Notes: generated by a model not told the origin, from the letters alone. Positions 1-8,474 are shown, counted from the first letter of the stretch. The stretch: 46,574 nucleotides of DNA from Saccharopolyspora shandongensis (GCF_900106995.1 NZ_FNOK01000068.1:1-46574), one strand, 5' to 3'. Translations and numbers: made by a program.

Positions 1-1
1 G

Positions 2-337
2 CTGATCCCGCTTGTCGAAGCCCTGCCCACGATCCGCGGCAAACGCGGACGGCCCTGGCAGCGGCCGCGCCGGCTCTACGGCGACCGCGGCTACGACTAC
101 GACCACCACCGGAAAGCCCTGCGTGATCGGGGAATCGTCCCGCGTATCGCCCGCAAGAACACCGACCACGGCTCCGGACTCGGCACCGTCCGGTGGGTCG
201 TAGAACGCACTTTCGCCTGGCTGCACCAGTTCAAACGACTCCGCACCCGCTACGAACGACGAGCCGACATCCATCTCGGACTCCTCCAACTCGGATGCGT
301 CCTGATCTGCTACCGCCAACTACCAACGTCATTCTGA
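2..337 (+). CDS. IS5-family transposase, C-terminal part (cut by window edge)
   Basis: The reading frame is open from the first base and ends at TGA 335-337, giving 112 residues of a DDE transposase. The segment LYGDRGYD carries the second catalytic Asp, and VRWVVERTFAWL carries the last catalytic Glu, followed by the FKRLRTRYERR tail typical of the IS5 (IS1112/IS427-like) branch. The tail ends CVLICYRQLPTSF, a normal end for this family, so the visible part is not itself broken. Whether the N-terminus and the first Asp exist lies outside the window. No terminal inverted repeat could be recognised in the bases after the stop. Confidence 0.75.
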   Translation: MIPLVEALPTIRGKRGRPWQRPRRLYGDRGYDYDHHRKALRDRGIVPRIARKNTDHGSGLGTVRWVVERTFAWLHQFKRLRTRYERRADIHLGLLQLGCVLICYRQLPTSF

Positions 338-688
338 AACGAGCTGTTAAAAGATCTGGTCTGCAACCTTCTTTCGATGACATAGACGTGCGACCCCGTG
401 GGTGGTTGCTTCCAACGAGTGTGACCGCGGACATACGGGACAACGTGGTTCCGTGGGGCCGTGAGCGCTTCATGCCATCGTGTTCCGGCGGCGGCTGGAC
501 GATATCGCCAGGCCCGCGAGCAGGCCAGACGCCTGGACGCTGCCAGCCCGCAAAACACTGCGGGAACGCGATCAACACAGGAGAAAGCACGAGTCCGTTT
601 ACGAACGCCTGCTCCGGTGCCGCAGCCGGGCTGGACCTTTTCATGCGTGCCGCTTGATCAGCACCACATTTGCTCCGGCGGACGTGGG
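338..688. other. intergenic stretch without recognisable gene
   Basis: About 350 bases between the transposase end and the SDR fragment. Open frames exist on both strands but their translations are Arg/Pro/Ala-rich and lack any recognisable motif, as expected of chance frames in high-GC DNA. I see nothing else to annotate here. Confidence 0.5.
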
Positions 689-928
689 CGAGTGAACGCG
701 ATCAGCCCAGGCCCGATCGAGACTCCCGGGTTTTCCGGGCTTTTCGGCGGCGGGACCGATGCAGCCCGAGCAACCGACTTCAGGGACGCTCTCTTGACCG
801 GCATGCCCCTCAGCCGGTTGGGAGCCCCGGACGAAGTGGCCGCAGCCGTGGTCTTCCTGGCAACGGATGCCAGCAGCTTCACCACCGGCGCCGAGCTCTT
901 CGTCGACGGAGGCCTGGCCCAGGTCTGA
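689..928 (+). pseudogene. C-terminal fragment of an SDR oxidoreductase
   Basis: The frame from base 689 reads RVNAISPGPIETP, then GMPLSRLGAPDEVA, then DASSFTTGAELFVDGG. This is the C-terminal third of a classical short-chain dehydrogenase/reductase: the PG motif after the catalytic helix, the substrate loop and the terminal G-A-E-L-x-V-D-G-G strand. The Rossmann TGxxxGxG motif and the catalytic YxxxK are absent, and the sequence before 689 does not resemble an SDR, so this is a 5'-truncated remnant. It is strikingly similar to the C-terminus of the intact SDR at 44053-44817, which reads RVNAVSPGPIETP and ends with the same SSFTTGAELFVDGGLAQ string. The two are therefore close paralogues or products of a local duplication. 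Confidence 0.8.
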
Positions 929-969
929 GCGAGGCAGCTGTCCCGCGTCAAGTTTTTGGCTCGATCTTC

Positions 970-1503
970 TTAGGTTGAAAGTTGTGCCTGTTGATCTGGT
1001 TGGTGGATGTCCACCGGGCGCGCGAAGCCGAGGGCTTCGTGCGGTCGGACGTGGTTGAACACCTGGCGGTAGTACTCGGCCTTGACGGCGAGGGCCTGGC
1101 CGTCGCCGATCTCGAGCCGGTAGAGGTGGTCGTATTTCAGCGACCCGAGCGCGCGTTCGCGGACGGTGGTCTCGAACTCGCTGAAGTCCAGCTGCTACAC
1201 CTGATTCGGCCGCGTCGGCGGATCCGCGAACGCCGCTTGACGTGCGCTGGTCAGCTCACGTCGCTGTGCCTGATATTCCACCGGCTGCAACAAGTTCCGT
1301 CGCCACATCGCACGTTCCACAGTAGACGCCGATACGTCGTAGCCGTCGACTCGCATTGAGGCGTGGATCTTGCGGTGGCCCCGGGCGGGCCAGTCCTGGG
1401 CGTATTTCTCCACCACCGGGGCCGGCCACGGGCCCTTCGGAGGGTTCCCAGCACGCTGCTCGGCGATCCAACGGGTGTAGGTGCGGCGCGGGATGCCGAT
1501 CAA
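970..1503 (-). pseudogene. IS3-type transposase (integrase-core) relic with nonsense codon and internal deletion
   Basis: Read on the minus strand, the N-terminal part begins around a TTG at 1503 (LIGIPRRTYTRWIAEQ, a helix-turn-helix/HTH_21 region) and runs to PTRPNQV at 1198. The next codon is TAG (1195-1197). In the same frame the sequence resumes as QLDFSEFETT, where the family has WQLDFSEFETT, so the stop looks like a Trp TGG changed to TAG. After FETT the text jumps to VRERALGSLKYDHLYRLEIGD and ends FNHVRPHEALGFARP before TAA (970-972). The D of LDFSEF is the first catalytic Asp. The rest of the integrase core up to the terminal HRPHEAL-like block is deleted. It cannot encode an active enzyme. 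The upstream frame is closed by a stop near 1548. Confidence 0.75.
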
Positions 1504-1720
1504 CGCGGTGAACCTCGAGACCGCGCGTCGCCGCGTCGTGGCGGATCACATCGACGCTGAGTGCGCAACCTCTTCGACCGCGCCGGATCAAGGAAGCCCG
1601 AGCTCTGTGACCGAGAGCACTCTTCGATGGTTGAACGTGTCGGGTTCTTCGCACGTAGGTCTCACTTGCAGCGGACGAAGCTTCCGGCTTCGTGATCACA
1701 GTCCTGATATGGAGAGGGAA

Positions 1721-2821
1721 ATGGACGAAGACACCAACCCGCCCCTTTCGCCCGGCTGTCCCATGGTCAGTCGCCGGAGCACTTTGCTCGGGCTCGTTGC
1801 CGTAGGTGGCGTTGGCGTCATGAGCGCCGGTGGGTTCCTCTACGCGGGCGGCTGGTTGAGTTCCGAGAAGTTGACACCGGTGCGCATCGCGGATCGCTTC
1901 GAGGAGGTGCACGGCAAGCATGCCGGATTCCGTCGCAACCACGCCAAAGGCGTGTGCGTATCGGGATACTTCACGAGCAACGGGTCTGGAACCTCAGTAT
2001 CCAAGGCGTCGGTCTTCCGCCCAGGCCGCACCCCGGTTATTGGCAGATTCTCACTGTCCGGCGGCAAACCGCAGGCGACCGATGCCAACGACACCATCCG
2101 GGGTCTCGGACTGGTCTTCGCGCTGTCGAACGGGGAGCAGTGGCGCACCGCCCTGATCAACATCCCGGTTTTCCCCGACAACACAGTGCAGGGCTTCTAC
2201 GACCGGCTCCTCGCGTCAAAACCGGTTCCGGGCACGGGCCAGCCGGATCCGCAGAAGATGGCCGAATTCCTCGCCAAGCATCCCGAAACCGCCAGGGCGC
2301 AGAAGATCATCAAGACGCACCCGCCGACATCCGGGTTTGACGACAGCACCTTCAACAGCCTGAACGCCTTCCTCGCCACCAACGAGACGGGCGTGACCGT
2401 CCCGGTACGCTGGTCCCTGGTGCCCGCGCAGCCGGCCCGCCCCGGAAACACGACGAAACCCGCCGACGAGAATTACCTGTTCGACTCGCTCATCGTCCAG
2501 CTTTCGGCCCATCCGCTGCAGTGGAACCTGGTGCTTACCGTCGGGGAACCCGATGATCCGACGGACGACCCCACCGTGCCCTGGCCCGAGAGCCGCCAGA
2601 AGATCACTGCGGGGACGCTGACGATCGACTCGGTGCAGACCGAGGGAGTCGGAAACGCCCGGGACGTCAACTTCGACCCCCTCGTGCTACCGGACGGGAT
2701 CTCGCCATCCGACGATCCACTGCTCAGTGCGCGCTCGGCGGTCTACTCCCAGTCCTTCACACGCAGATCCAGCGAACCCAAGCAGCCCAGCGCGGTCGAC
2801 GTTTCAAAGGTGCAACAGTGA
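1721..2821 (+). CDS. secreted catalase-related peroxidase (SrpA-like)
   Basis: 366 residues from ATG 1721, which follows GGAGAGG closely; an in-frame ATG at 1709 is the alternative start. Residues 17-20 (SRRS) plus the hydrophobic stretch LLGLVAVGGVGVMSAGG form a twin-arginine type signal or anchor. The mature part is a short catalase fold: the distal heme region RRNHAKGVCVSGYF holds the catalytic His, followed by the core blocks GRFSLSGG and TIRGLGLVFAL. It is much shorter than a 480-residue catalase and lacks the C-terminal domain, which matches the catalase-family peroxidases (SrpA/YodB-associated) that use organic peroxides or H2O2 at the cell surface. Its stop overlaps the start of the cytochrome b561 gene by four bases (GTGA), so the two are translated together and the cytochrome is probably its electron donor. 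Confidence 0.85.
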   Translation: MDEDTNPPLSPGCPMVSRRSTLLGLVAVGGVGVMSAGGFLYAGGWLSSEKLTPVRIADRFEEVHGKHAGFRRNHAKGVCVSGYFTSNGSGTSVSKASVFRPGRTPVIGRFSLSGGKPQATDANDTIRGLGLVFALSNGEQWRTALINIPVFPDNTVQGFYDRLLASKPVPGTGQPDPQKMAEFLAKHPETARAQKIIKTHPPTSGFDDSTFNSLNAFLATNETGVTVPVRWSLVPAQPARPGNTTKPADENYLFDSLIVQLSAHPLQWNLVLTVGEPDDPTDDPTVPWPESRQKITAGTLTIDSVQTEGVGNARDVNFDPLVLPDGISPSDDPLLSARSAVYSQSFTRRSSEPKQPSAVDVSKVQQ

Positions 2822-3381
2822 ACAACAACTCGCCTCACAGCCCCGCCCGCTACACGGTCTTTTCCCGAGTGCTGCATTGGGTGATGGCGGTCATGGTGAT
2901 CGCCATGCTGTTCATCGGGGTCGCCATGGTGGCCTCCCCGAGTGCCTACCATGCGCTGCTGTTCCTCCACCGGCCACTGGGAATCGCGATCCTCGCTCTG
3001 GTCGTAGTCCGGTTCGTCAACCGGCTACTGCGCCGACCGCCGGCACATTCAGCCACCATGTCGCCCGCTGAGCGCGTCGTGGCCACGGGGTCGGAGTACC
3101 TGCTCTACGCCCTGCTGTTCGCCCAGCCACTCATCGGCTGGGCCATGACCTCGGCCGCCGGAACCCCCGTCGTGCTCTACGGGCCGCTCCATCTGCCCGC
3201 CATCCTCCCACCCAGCGCATCCCTGTACTCGACGCTCCGGGAAGCCCACACCGTCCTGGCCTACCTGCTCTTCTTCGCCTTCACAGCCCACATGTGCGCG
3301 GTGCTGTTCCACGCGCTCGTCCTACGCGACGGCCTACTCGACCGCATGGCCTTCTGGCACAGCACGCGGCCGAAACGATGA
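2818..3381 (+). CDS. cytochrome b561-family membrane protein
   Basis: 187 residues from GTG 2818, coupled by GTGA overlap to the peroxidase gene. Four transmembrane helices are visible: VLHWVMAVMVIAMLFIGVAM, LLFLHRPLGIAILALVVVRF, YLLYALLFAQPLIGWAM, and VLAYLLFFAFTAHMCAVLFH. Conserved His residues sit in the first (VLHW), second (FLHRPLG), and last helices (EAHTVLAY, FTAHM, FHALVLRDG). This is the bis-heme b561 pattern of prokaryotic CybB. It probably passes quinol electrons outward to the exported peroxidase. Pairs of a SrpA-type peroxidase with a b561 gene are known from other bacteria, so the context supports both calls. Confidence 0.9.
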   Translation: MNNNSPHSPARYTVFSRVLHWVMAVMVIAMLFIGVAMVASPSAYHALLFLHRPLGIAILALVVVRFVNRLLRRPPAHSATMSPAERVVATGSEYLLYALLFAQPLIGWAMTSAAGTPVVLYGPLHLPAILPPSASLYSTLREAHTVLAYLLFFAFTAHMCAVLFHALVLRDGLLDRMAFWHSTRPKR

Positions 3382-3487
3382 CTCGTCGAAAACACGATTG
3401 GGAACACTGGTCGTGACGTCGTCGCGCACGACGTGCGCAAGGCCGTCCGGCTGCTGCATCGATGCGGGAGAACTCGTCGTCCCAGGG

Positions 3488-3612
3488 TAGACGCACCGCG
3501 AGGTGCCGGGCTCGTCCTTCGTGAACAGGTACAGAGTCCGGCCCGAGGCGTCGACGAGGTAGTCACCGGTGGGTGCGGTGCGGATGCCCACCACGGAGTC
3601 GGTAGGCCACAT
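3488..3612 (-). pseudogene. fragment of a COG4315-type secreted lipoprotein repeat
   Basis: On the minus strand the frame reads GIRTAPTGDYLVDASGRTLYLFTKDEPGTSRC, the recognisable first half of the roughly 45-residue repeat found in predicted actinobacterial lipoproteins (Lipoprotein_15/COG4315; consensus LVDxxGxTLYLFxxDxxGxSxC). The second half of the repeat, with its GxCAxxWPP block, is missing. No lipobox or signal peptide precedes it. The frame after the Cys reads as unrelated sequence. I take it as a remnant of a once longer gene. Confidence 0.55.
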
Positions 3613-3976
3613 CTGGACTGCGACCGCATGGCAACGCCGCGGGATCGCGCGGCGCTTACTGGCTGGGGCAAGGTCGCGTCATCGGCGATAGCGGATGTTC
3701 GAGAGTGCGGGCAGCCGGACGTGCGCATGGTCAGAAGCTGGTGCCGAGCACGAGCGAGCTATGCGGTCGCTTCCAAGCCATGCGCCTAGGACGACCTCGC
3801 GCCATCCGCTGGCCGTCCCGGAGGGATCCTCCCGCTTTGTCCGGATGAGGTGAGACGCCTTGTGTGAGTGCCGGGTACCGGTGCGAGGGCGGGATCGGAG
3901 ATCCTGATAGAGGTATCCACAACTCATCCGGATGCAGGGGTCCACCGCGTGAGCGGAGTGTGTCAATATCACCTTC
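3613..3976. other. intergenic stretch upstream of the methyltransferase
   Basis: Some 360 bases with no recognisable coding content on either strand. The promoter of the methyltransferase must lie at its right end: the bases just before 3970 (TCAATAT) are AT-rich for this genome and may contain the -10 element. The start codon is so close, with no purine-rich ribosome binding site between, that a leaderless transcript is possible. Confidence 0.35.
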
Positions 3977-4801
3977 GTGAGTGAGACCCCGCCGTCGCCG
4001 GAGATCGACACTTCGGTACCCAGCGTCGCCCGCGCCTACGACTACTTCCTTGGTGGCAAGGACAACTTCGAGGTAGACCGCGCGGTGCTGCGTCAGGCCA
4101 TGGAGGTGCTGCCGGAGGCCAGGCTGCTGGCGATCGAGAACCGGCACTGGTTGACGCGGGTCATCCGCTTTCTCACCCGCGAGGCAGGCATCACGCAGTT
4201 CCTCGATGTCGGTTCTGGTCTTCCGACCAGGGAGAACACTCACCAGGTGGCACGGCGGATCGAGCGTGAAACTTCGGTCGTCTACGTCGACAACGATCCC
4301 GCGTGCCTGGCCTACGGGCGGGCGTTGCTCGAGGAAAACGGCCTGACCCATTTCGTCAGCGCCGACCTGACCAAGCCGGACGAGCTGCTGTCGAATCCGG
4401 CCGTCAGACAGCACATCGACTTCGACACGCCACTGGCGCTCATCCAGTGCGGAACGATCCACCACGTCCCGAACGAGTTGCGCCCACACGAGATCATGAG
4501 GACGTACATCGAGGCACTGCCGTCGGGTTCGTACCTCGCGCTGACGCACTTCTTCAATCCGCAGGACGAGAATGGCTACTACGCCGACCTCGCCCGCCGC
4601 ACCGAGCAATCCTTCCACGACGCCAACCTGGGCAGCGGCTTCTGGCGCACTCGCGAGGAGATCCAGTCCTACTTCGACGGCCTGGAGATGGTGGAACCCG
4701 GCCTGGTCTACCTCCACGACTGGTGGCCCGACGGCCCTCGCCTACGCCCGGTGACCGACGCGGAGCACCTTATCGTCGGGGGTGTTGGCCGGAAGCCGTG
4801 A
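3977..4801 (+). CDS. S-adenosyl methyltransferase of the Methyltransf_19 (DUF574) family
   Basis: 274 residues from GTG 3977. The opening IDTSVPSVARAYDYFLGGKDNFEVDR is the hallmark of the actinomycete family formerly called DUF574. The SAM-binding glycine motif follows in QFLDVGSGLPTRENTH, with the acidic residue of strand 2 in VVYVDNDPACLAYGRALL and the later strand block in LALIQCGTIHHVPN. The C-terminus GLVYLHDWWPDG is also family-typical. Length is normal for the family, which has many paralogues per actinomycete genome. Several members are encoded near regulatory genes, but substrates are mostly unknown. The gene stands alone here with no close downstream partner. Confidence 0.85.
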   Translation: MSETPPSPEIDTSVPSVARAYDYFLGGKDNFEVDRAVLRQAMEVLPEARLLAIENRHWLTRVIRFLTREAGITQFLDVGSGLPTRENTHQVARRIERETSVVYVDNDPACLAYGRALLEENGLTHFVSADLTKPDELLSNPAVRQHIDFDTPLALIQCGTIHHVPNELRPHEIMRTYIEALPSGSYLALTHFFNPQDENGYYADLARRTEQSFHDANLGSGFWRTREEIQSYFDGLEMVEPGLVYLHDWWPDGPRLRPVTDAEHLIVGGVGRKP

Positions 4802-5163
4802 CGCCGGCTCACCGGAGTTCGGGTCGCGGTCCTGGAACCGGACGCGCTCCTGGTGCTGGCCGGGGTGTCCGGCCCCGGTGCACCGGGGTTTCCGTGTGCG
4901 CCCTCGTCCCAGGCTCAGCCCTGCCCTTGCCGGAAACTTCGTCCGGGCAGGTCGAGCGGCATGCTCGTACTCGTGGAGGATGCCGCCGAGGCGTCGGTGT
5001 GGGAGCGCTGGATGAGGTCGGGCGAATCGTAGACACGGACCAACTTTTGGAACCCCGCAGGCCGGTACGCGGCAGGGCTCTCTGCGTTCCCTCGGGCCGG
5101 CGAAGCCAAGACGTGCGGAATATGGCCGTGTCAACCCCTCGGTAGATCAGCAATACTCCGTCA
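4802..5163. other. intergenic stretch without recognisable gene
   Basis: Roughly 360 bases between the methyltransferase and the P-loop gene. On the minus strand around 4940-5080 a frame reads AYRPAGFQKLVRVYDSPDLIQ, which looks more protein-like than its surroundings, but I do not recognise a family and no start signal accompanies it. Confidence 0.3.
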
Positions 5164-5724
5164 ATGCCTGATTCGGACCAGCACGCCAGCTCGCCGCGAG
5201 AGGCTCGGCTCATCGTTGTCAACGGCGAGGAAGGCGCAGGAAAGTCCACGATCATCCGCGCCCTGCTGCCACATACGCCGCGCGGTGCGCGGATCGACGC
5301 GGAGGACGTCGGACAGGTCAATCCCTGCCTGATGGACGACGACCTGTTCGGCCTGATCCGCCGGAACGTGGCCCTTCTCGTGGAGAACTTCTGGAGGGCG
5401 GGCTACGCCAACGTCATCGCGGGGAGCTTCCTGCGCGAATACTCGGACTATCTGGCCTTCCGGCGGTTGCTGCCGCCGCCGTCTGCGGTGTTTCTGGTGG
5501 AGTTGTTGGTGGCCAAGGACGTACGGGACCGGCGACGGGTCACTCGCGCGAAGCAGACCACGCAGCAGTGGCGGGACAGGGTCGACCTGATCCCGGAGGA
5601 CGTGACCATCCGGCAGGCGCCCGACGCCGACTACCGCTACCTCGGCATCGATACGACAGACCTGGATGTCGCCGAGACCGTACGACGGATCAAAGCCGCG
5701 ATCCCAGAGGTCTACGCCGCGTAG
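5164..5724 (+). CDS. small P-loop NTPase / kinase-like protein
   Basis: 186 residues from ATG 5164. Walker A is NGEEGAGKST at residues 20-29, right after a short N-terminal strand LIVV. The Asp pair in RIDAEDVG could serve as the substrate-binding acidic residues seen in shikimate/gluconate-type kinases. The segment RDRRRVTRAKQTTQQWRDRV is Arg-rich like a lid domain, and the last strand is YRYLGIDTTDLD. The size and order fit AAA_33/AAA_18-type nucleoside or small-molecule kinases. The substrate cannot be told. It has no operon partner: the next bases hold a transposase remnant on the other strand. Confidence 0.65.
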   Translation: MPDSDQHASSPREARLIVVNGEEGAGKSTIIRALLPHTPRGARIDAEDVGQVNPCLMDDDLFGLIRRNVALLVENFWRAGYANVIAGSFLREYSDYLAFRRLLPPPSAVFLVELLVAKDVRDRRRVTRAKQTTQQWRDRVDLIPEDVTIRQAPDADYRYLGIDTTDLDVAETVRRIKAAIPEVYAA

Positions 5725-5734
5725 GCCGATCCGG

Positions 5735-5865
5735 GCGGTCATGTGACGGTTGGCCCGTCTGATGGCTTCGGTGATGTCGTTGCGTCCGGCCAGACGTAGG
5801 GCGTCGATGGCCAGGTTGCGCAGGGTCGCGAGCACGCGCGGGTCCGGATGGTCGGAGGTGTGACA
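5735..5865 (-). pseudogene. C-terminal remnant of an ISAs1-type transposase
   Basis: The minus-strand frame reads RVLATLRNLAIDALRLAGRNDITEAIRR, which matches the end of ISAs1/H-repeat transposases, whose C-terminus has the consensus VMATLRNLAIxLLRLAGxxNIAxALR. Only about 45 residues are left. The upstream catalytic DDE region could not be found in any frame of the following 500 bases, so this is a small scar rather than an element. Confidence 0.6.
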
Positions 5866-6375
5866 TGTGCTCCGCCAGCCGCGTGGTCGGTTATCGGGTT
5901 CGGGTGACCGCCGTCCCTTGATCGGGATGACCTCGGTGCCGGGACTGGGCCTGCCAACCGGATGCTGAGGTGCCAACCAGTGAATGCACGTTGCTGGGCC
6001 GGGCGTCCTTCGCCCGCGCTGCCGGTACCGTCGCCACCTCACCGTCGCGGCCGACGACCTGCTTCATCACTACCGGGTTGCTGCCCGCGTCCCGGACGGC
6101 TTCGGTCACCTCGGCCGTGCTCCGGGCCGGACCTCTTCGTTGCCTGCCCAATTGCTCCATGTCTCGGTCATCCCAGGACGTCCCGTCGTGTGGGTCGACG
6201 GCTCGTCGACGCCTGGTGGTCGGGTATGCGGCAGCCCGGTCCCGGCTGACAACTCCCACCTGACCGTCGCCTTGCGGCAGATGGACGTGATGGTCCTGCT
6301 GATCCGGATCGGGTGCGAGTTCGGCATCCGGGATACGCCGGAGCGCGTACGGAATCCGCGCGAGCTCGGCGCAGT
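5866..6375. other. non-coding stretch between transposase scar and palindrome
   Basis: About 500 bases. Several long frames are open on both strands, but their translations (Arg/Pro/His-rich, no motif) are unconvincing. It may be eroded sequence of the ISAs1 copy or of a lost gene. Confidence 0.3.
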
Positions 6376-6407
6376 GGGACCGCAGTTTCAATTGAAACTG
6401 CGGTCCC
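6376..6407. terminator. 32-bp perfect palindrome after the beta-glucosidase gene
   Basis: The 16 bases of 6376-6391, GGGACCGCAGTTTCAA, are followed without any spacer by their exact reverse complement (6392-6407). It lies 24 bases beyond the GH1 stop codon at 6431. In RNA it would form a long hairpin with a strained tip in either direction, so it can act as a terminator for the minus-strand gene and anything coming from the left. No U-run follows. Because it is a perfect DNA palindrome, a protein-binding site is the alternative. Confidence 0.6.
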
Positions 6408-6430
6408 CATCGGACGGTCGGGCGGGCGGC

Positions 6431-7765
6431 TCAACCGCGCTGAGCGCGGATGAGGTCGCGGTACCACGCGAAGGACGCCTTCGGGGTGCGGACCTGGGTG
6501 TCGTGGTCAACGTGGACGAGACCGAAGCGCTGGTGGAAGCCCTCGGCCCATTCGAAGTTGTCGATCAGGGTCCAGGTGAAGTAGCCGCGCACGTCCACGC
6601 CCTGGGCCACGGAGGCGTCGACGGCCTGGAGGTGGGTGTCCAAGTAGTCGATGCGGTCGAGGTCGAGGACGGTGCCGTCCGTGTTGACGACGTCCTCGAC
6701 CGAGCAGCCGTTCTCCGTGATGTAAACCGGCGGGAGTGCCGGGTAACGCTCCTTGAGGCCGACGAGCAGTTCCCGCAGGCCGTCGGGGACGACGGGCCAG
6801 CCGAAGGCGGTGCGGCGATAGCCCTCGATGGGGGCCTCTTCGAACGGCAGCCCCTCGGACGCCGGCGCCTGGATCCGGGTCGGGTTGTAGTAGTTGATGC
6901 CGAGCGCGTTCAGGGGGGCCGAGATCAGTTCGAGATCGCCGTCCCGGACGGAGCCGCCGAGGGTCGCGTCCGCGCCGAAGGCCGACAGGTCGGGGTAGGC
7001 GCCCGTGAGGATCGGGTCGTTGAACAGGCGGTTGTGCAGGTTGTCATAGGCTCGCGCGGCGGCGCGGTCGGCGGGGGCGTCCGAGGCAGGCCAGACCGGG
7101 GTGCAGTTGTTGGCGATCATCACCTGGAGGCCGCGCGCCCGAAGCTCCCTCAACGCCAGGCCATGACCGAGCAGCTGATGGTGGGCGACCGGCAGGCAGT
7201 CCAGGAACAGGGCGCGGCCCGGCGCATGAGTGCCGAGACCGTAGCCCCAGACCATGTGGATGAACGGCTCGTTGAGTGTGATCCACTTCTGGACGCGGTC
7301 GCCGAGCCTGTCGGCCATGATGGCGGCGTACTCGGCGAAGCGGTGCGCGGTGTCGCGGTTCAACCAGCCGTCGTCGTCCTCGAGGCCCTGCGGGAGGTCC
7401 CAGTGGAAGAGGGTCGGGACAGGTTCGATGCCGCATGAGAGCAGGCCGTCGACCAGCCGGTCATAGAAGTCCAGGCCCCGAAGGTTGACCTCGCCTGTGC
7501 CGGTCGGCTGGATCCGGGGCCAGGCGATGGAGAAGCGGTAGCCGGTGAGGCCCGCCTCGGCCATCAGCGCGATGTCCTCCTCGTACCGGTGGTAATGGTC
7601 GCAGGCCACGTCACCGGTGTGCCCGTCGCGGACTGTGCCGGGCCGGGCGGTGAAGGTGTCCCATACCGACGGTCCGCGGCCGTCCTCCTTGGTGGCGCCC
7701 TCGATCTGATACGACGCCGTCGAGGCGCCCCAGACGAAGTTCGCGGGGAGATGGTCCAGTGTCAC
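6431..7765 (-). CDS. GH1 beta-glucosidase
   Basis: 444 residues if started at GTG 7765, which has a perfect AGGAGG (7772-7777) six bases upstream; the TTG at 7771 abuts that box and is a poor start. It is a single-domain (beta/alpha)8 glycoside hydrolase family 1 enzyme. The N-terminal signature is FVWGASTASYQIEGA, the acid/base Glu is in TLNEPF (near residue 166) and the nucleophile Glu is in ITENG (near residue 351). The C-terminal aglycone-site block is YFTWTLIDNFEWAEGFHQRFG. There is no signal peptide, so it is cytoplasmic and acts on imported beta-glucosides or galactosides. It is divergent from the tetR gene, and the palindromic operator lies immediately upstream of its ribosome binding site, so it is almost certainly controlled by that regulator. 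Confidence 0.95.
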   Translation of the reverse strand: MTLDHLPANFVWGASTASYQIEGATKEDGRGPSVWDTFTARPGTVRDGHTGDVACDHYHRYEEDIALMAEAGLTGYRFSIAWPRIQPTGTGEVNLRGLDFYDRLVDGLLSCGIEPVPTLFHWDLPQGLEDDDGWLNRDTAHRFAEYAAIMADRLGDRVQKWITLNEPFIHMVWGYGLGTHAPGRALFLDCLPVAHHQLLGHGLALRELRARGLQVMIANNCTPVWPASDAPADRAAARAYDNLHNRLFNDPILTGAYPDLSAFGADATLGGSVRDGDLELISAPLNALGINYYNPTRIQAPASEGLPFEEAPIEGYRRTAFGWPVVPDGLRELLVGLKERYPALPPVYITENGCSVEDVVNTDGTVLDLDRIDYLDTHLQAVDASVAQGVDVRGYFTWTLIDNFEWAEGFHQRFGLVHVDHDTQVRTPKASFAWYRDLIRAQRG

Positions 7766-7779
7766 GTCCAACCTCCTGA

Positions 7780-7800
7780 AACATGAGCAGTGCTCATGTT
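7780..7800. promoter_or_regulatory. TetR operator between the GH1 and tetR genes
   Basis: A perfect 21-bp palindrome: half-site AACATGAGCA, a central G, then the exact reverse complement of the half-site. It lies 2 bases upstream of the AGGAGG box of the GH1 gene and 26 bases upstream of the tetR start, so bound protein would block both transcripts. The same half-site pattern occurs at 12009-12029 and 14298-14318. Confidence 0.8.
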
Positions 7801-7826
7801 AGCTTGTTCGATGGGATGATGGAAGC

Positions 7827-8450
7827 GTGAATCAAGATCGCAATGCGGGGACGCTGCGCCGGCTGCCAGTCCAGAAGCGCAGCGCCGAACGCGTCGAACG
7901 GCTGCTGGACGCCTGCGCCGAACTCCTGGACGAGGTCGGCTATGCCGCGCTGACCACCAAGGAGGTGGCCCGCAGGGCCGAGGTGCCCATCGGCACCCTT
8001 TACCAGTTCTTCCCCGACAGGGAGGGGCTGATCGGCGCGCTCGCCGCCCGCAATCTGGAGTCCTTCTTGGTGCGGGTCGCGGACCGGCTGGAGCGCGAGG
8101 AGCCCGACGGCATCTCGGGCATCGTGGATGTGACCGTCGACGAGTTCGTCACCATGCGCCAGACGATCACCGGTTTCGGCGTGGTCGACTTCGGGGCGGC
8201 GGGGCAGGACCACATCCTGGAGCCGACCCTGGACAACAACACCGCGGTCGCCGGAAGGCTGCGCTCACTGACCGCCTCCCTGGCCGGGGCCCAGGACAAC
8301 GCCGAACTGGAGATCGCGGTGCGGGTGGCCCTGGAGTGCGCGGACAGCGTGCTGAAACTCGCCTTCCGTACCAATCCGCAGGGCGACACCCAGCTGATCG
8401 CTGAGTGCAAACGAGTCCTCAAGAGCTATCTGAACGATCGACTCCGGTGA
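7827..8450 (+). CDS. TetR-family transcriptional repressor of the sugar regulon
   Basis: 207 residues from GTG 7827. The N-terminal helix-turn-helix is canonical: RVERLLDACAELLDEVGYAALTTKEVARRAEVPIGTLYQFFPDREGLI (residues about 14-65, read as linked blocks). The C-terminal ligand domain is helical and unassigned, with EFVTMRQTITGFGVVDFG and a final helix ending LIAECKRVLKSYL. The gene is divergent from the GH1 gene. The perfect palindrome in the gap, together with its two imperfect copies at 12.0 and 14.3 kb, makes this protein the likely regulator of all three transcription units and of itself. The inducer is probably a galactoside or glucoside, which is inference only. Confidence 0.9.
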   Translation: MNQDRNAGTLRRLPVQKRSAERVERLLDACAELLDEVGYAALTTKEVARRAEVPIGTLYQFFPDREGLIGALAARNLESFLVRVADRLEREEPDGISGIVDVTVDEFVTMRQTITGFGVVDFGAAGQDHILEPTLDNNTAVAGRLRSLTASLAGAQDNAELEIAVRVALECADSVLKLAFRTNPQGDTQLIAECKRVLKSYLNDRLR

Positions 8451-8474
8451 CTGGCAACCGAAGAGGCGGTCGAC

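Noticed and set aside
5984..7438. 484-codon plus-strand frame opposite the GH1 gene.
   Set aside because: Antisense shadow, and its left part has no recognisable similarity.
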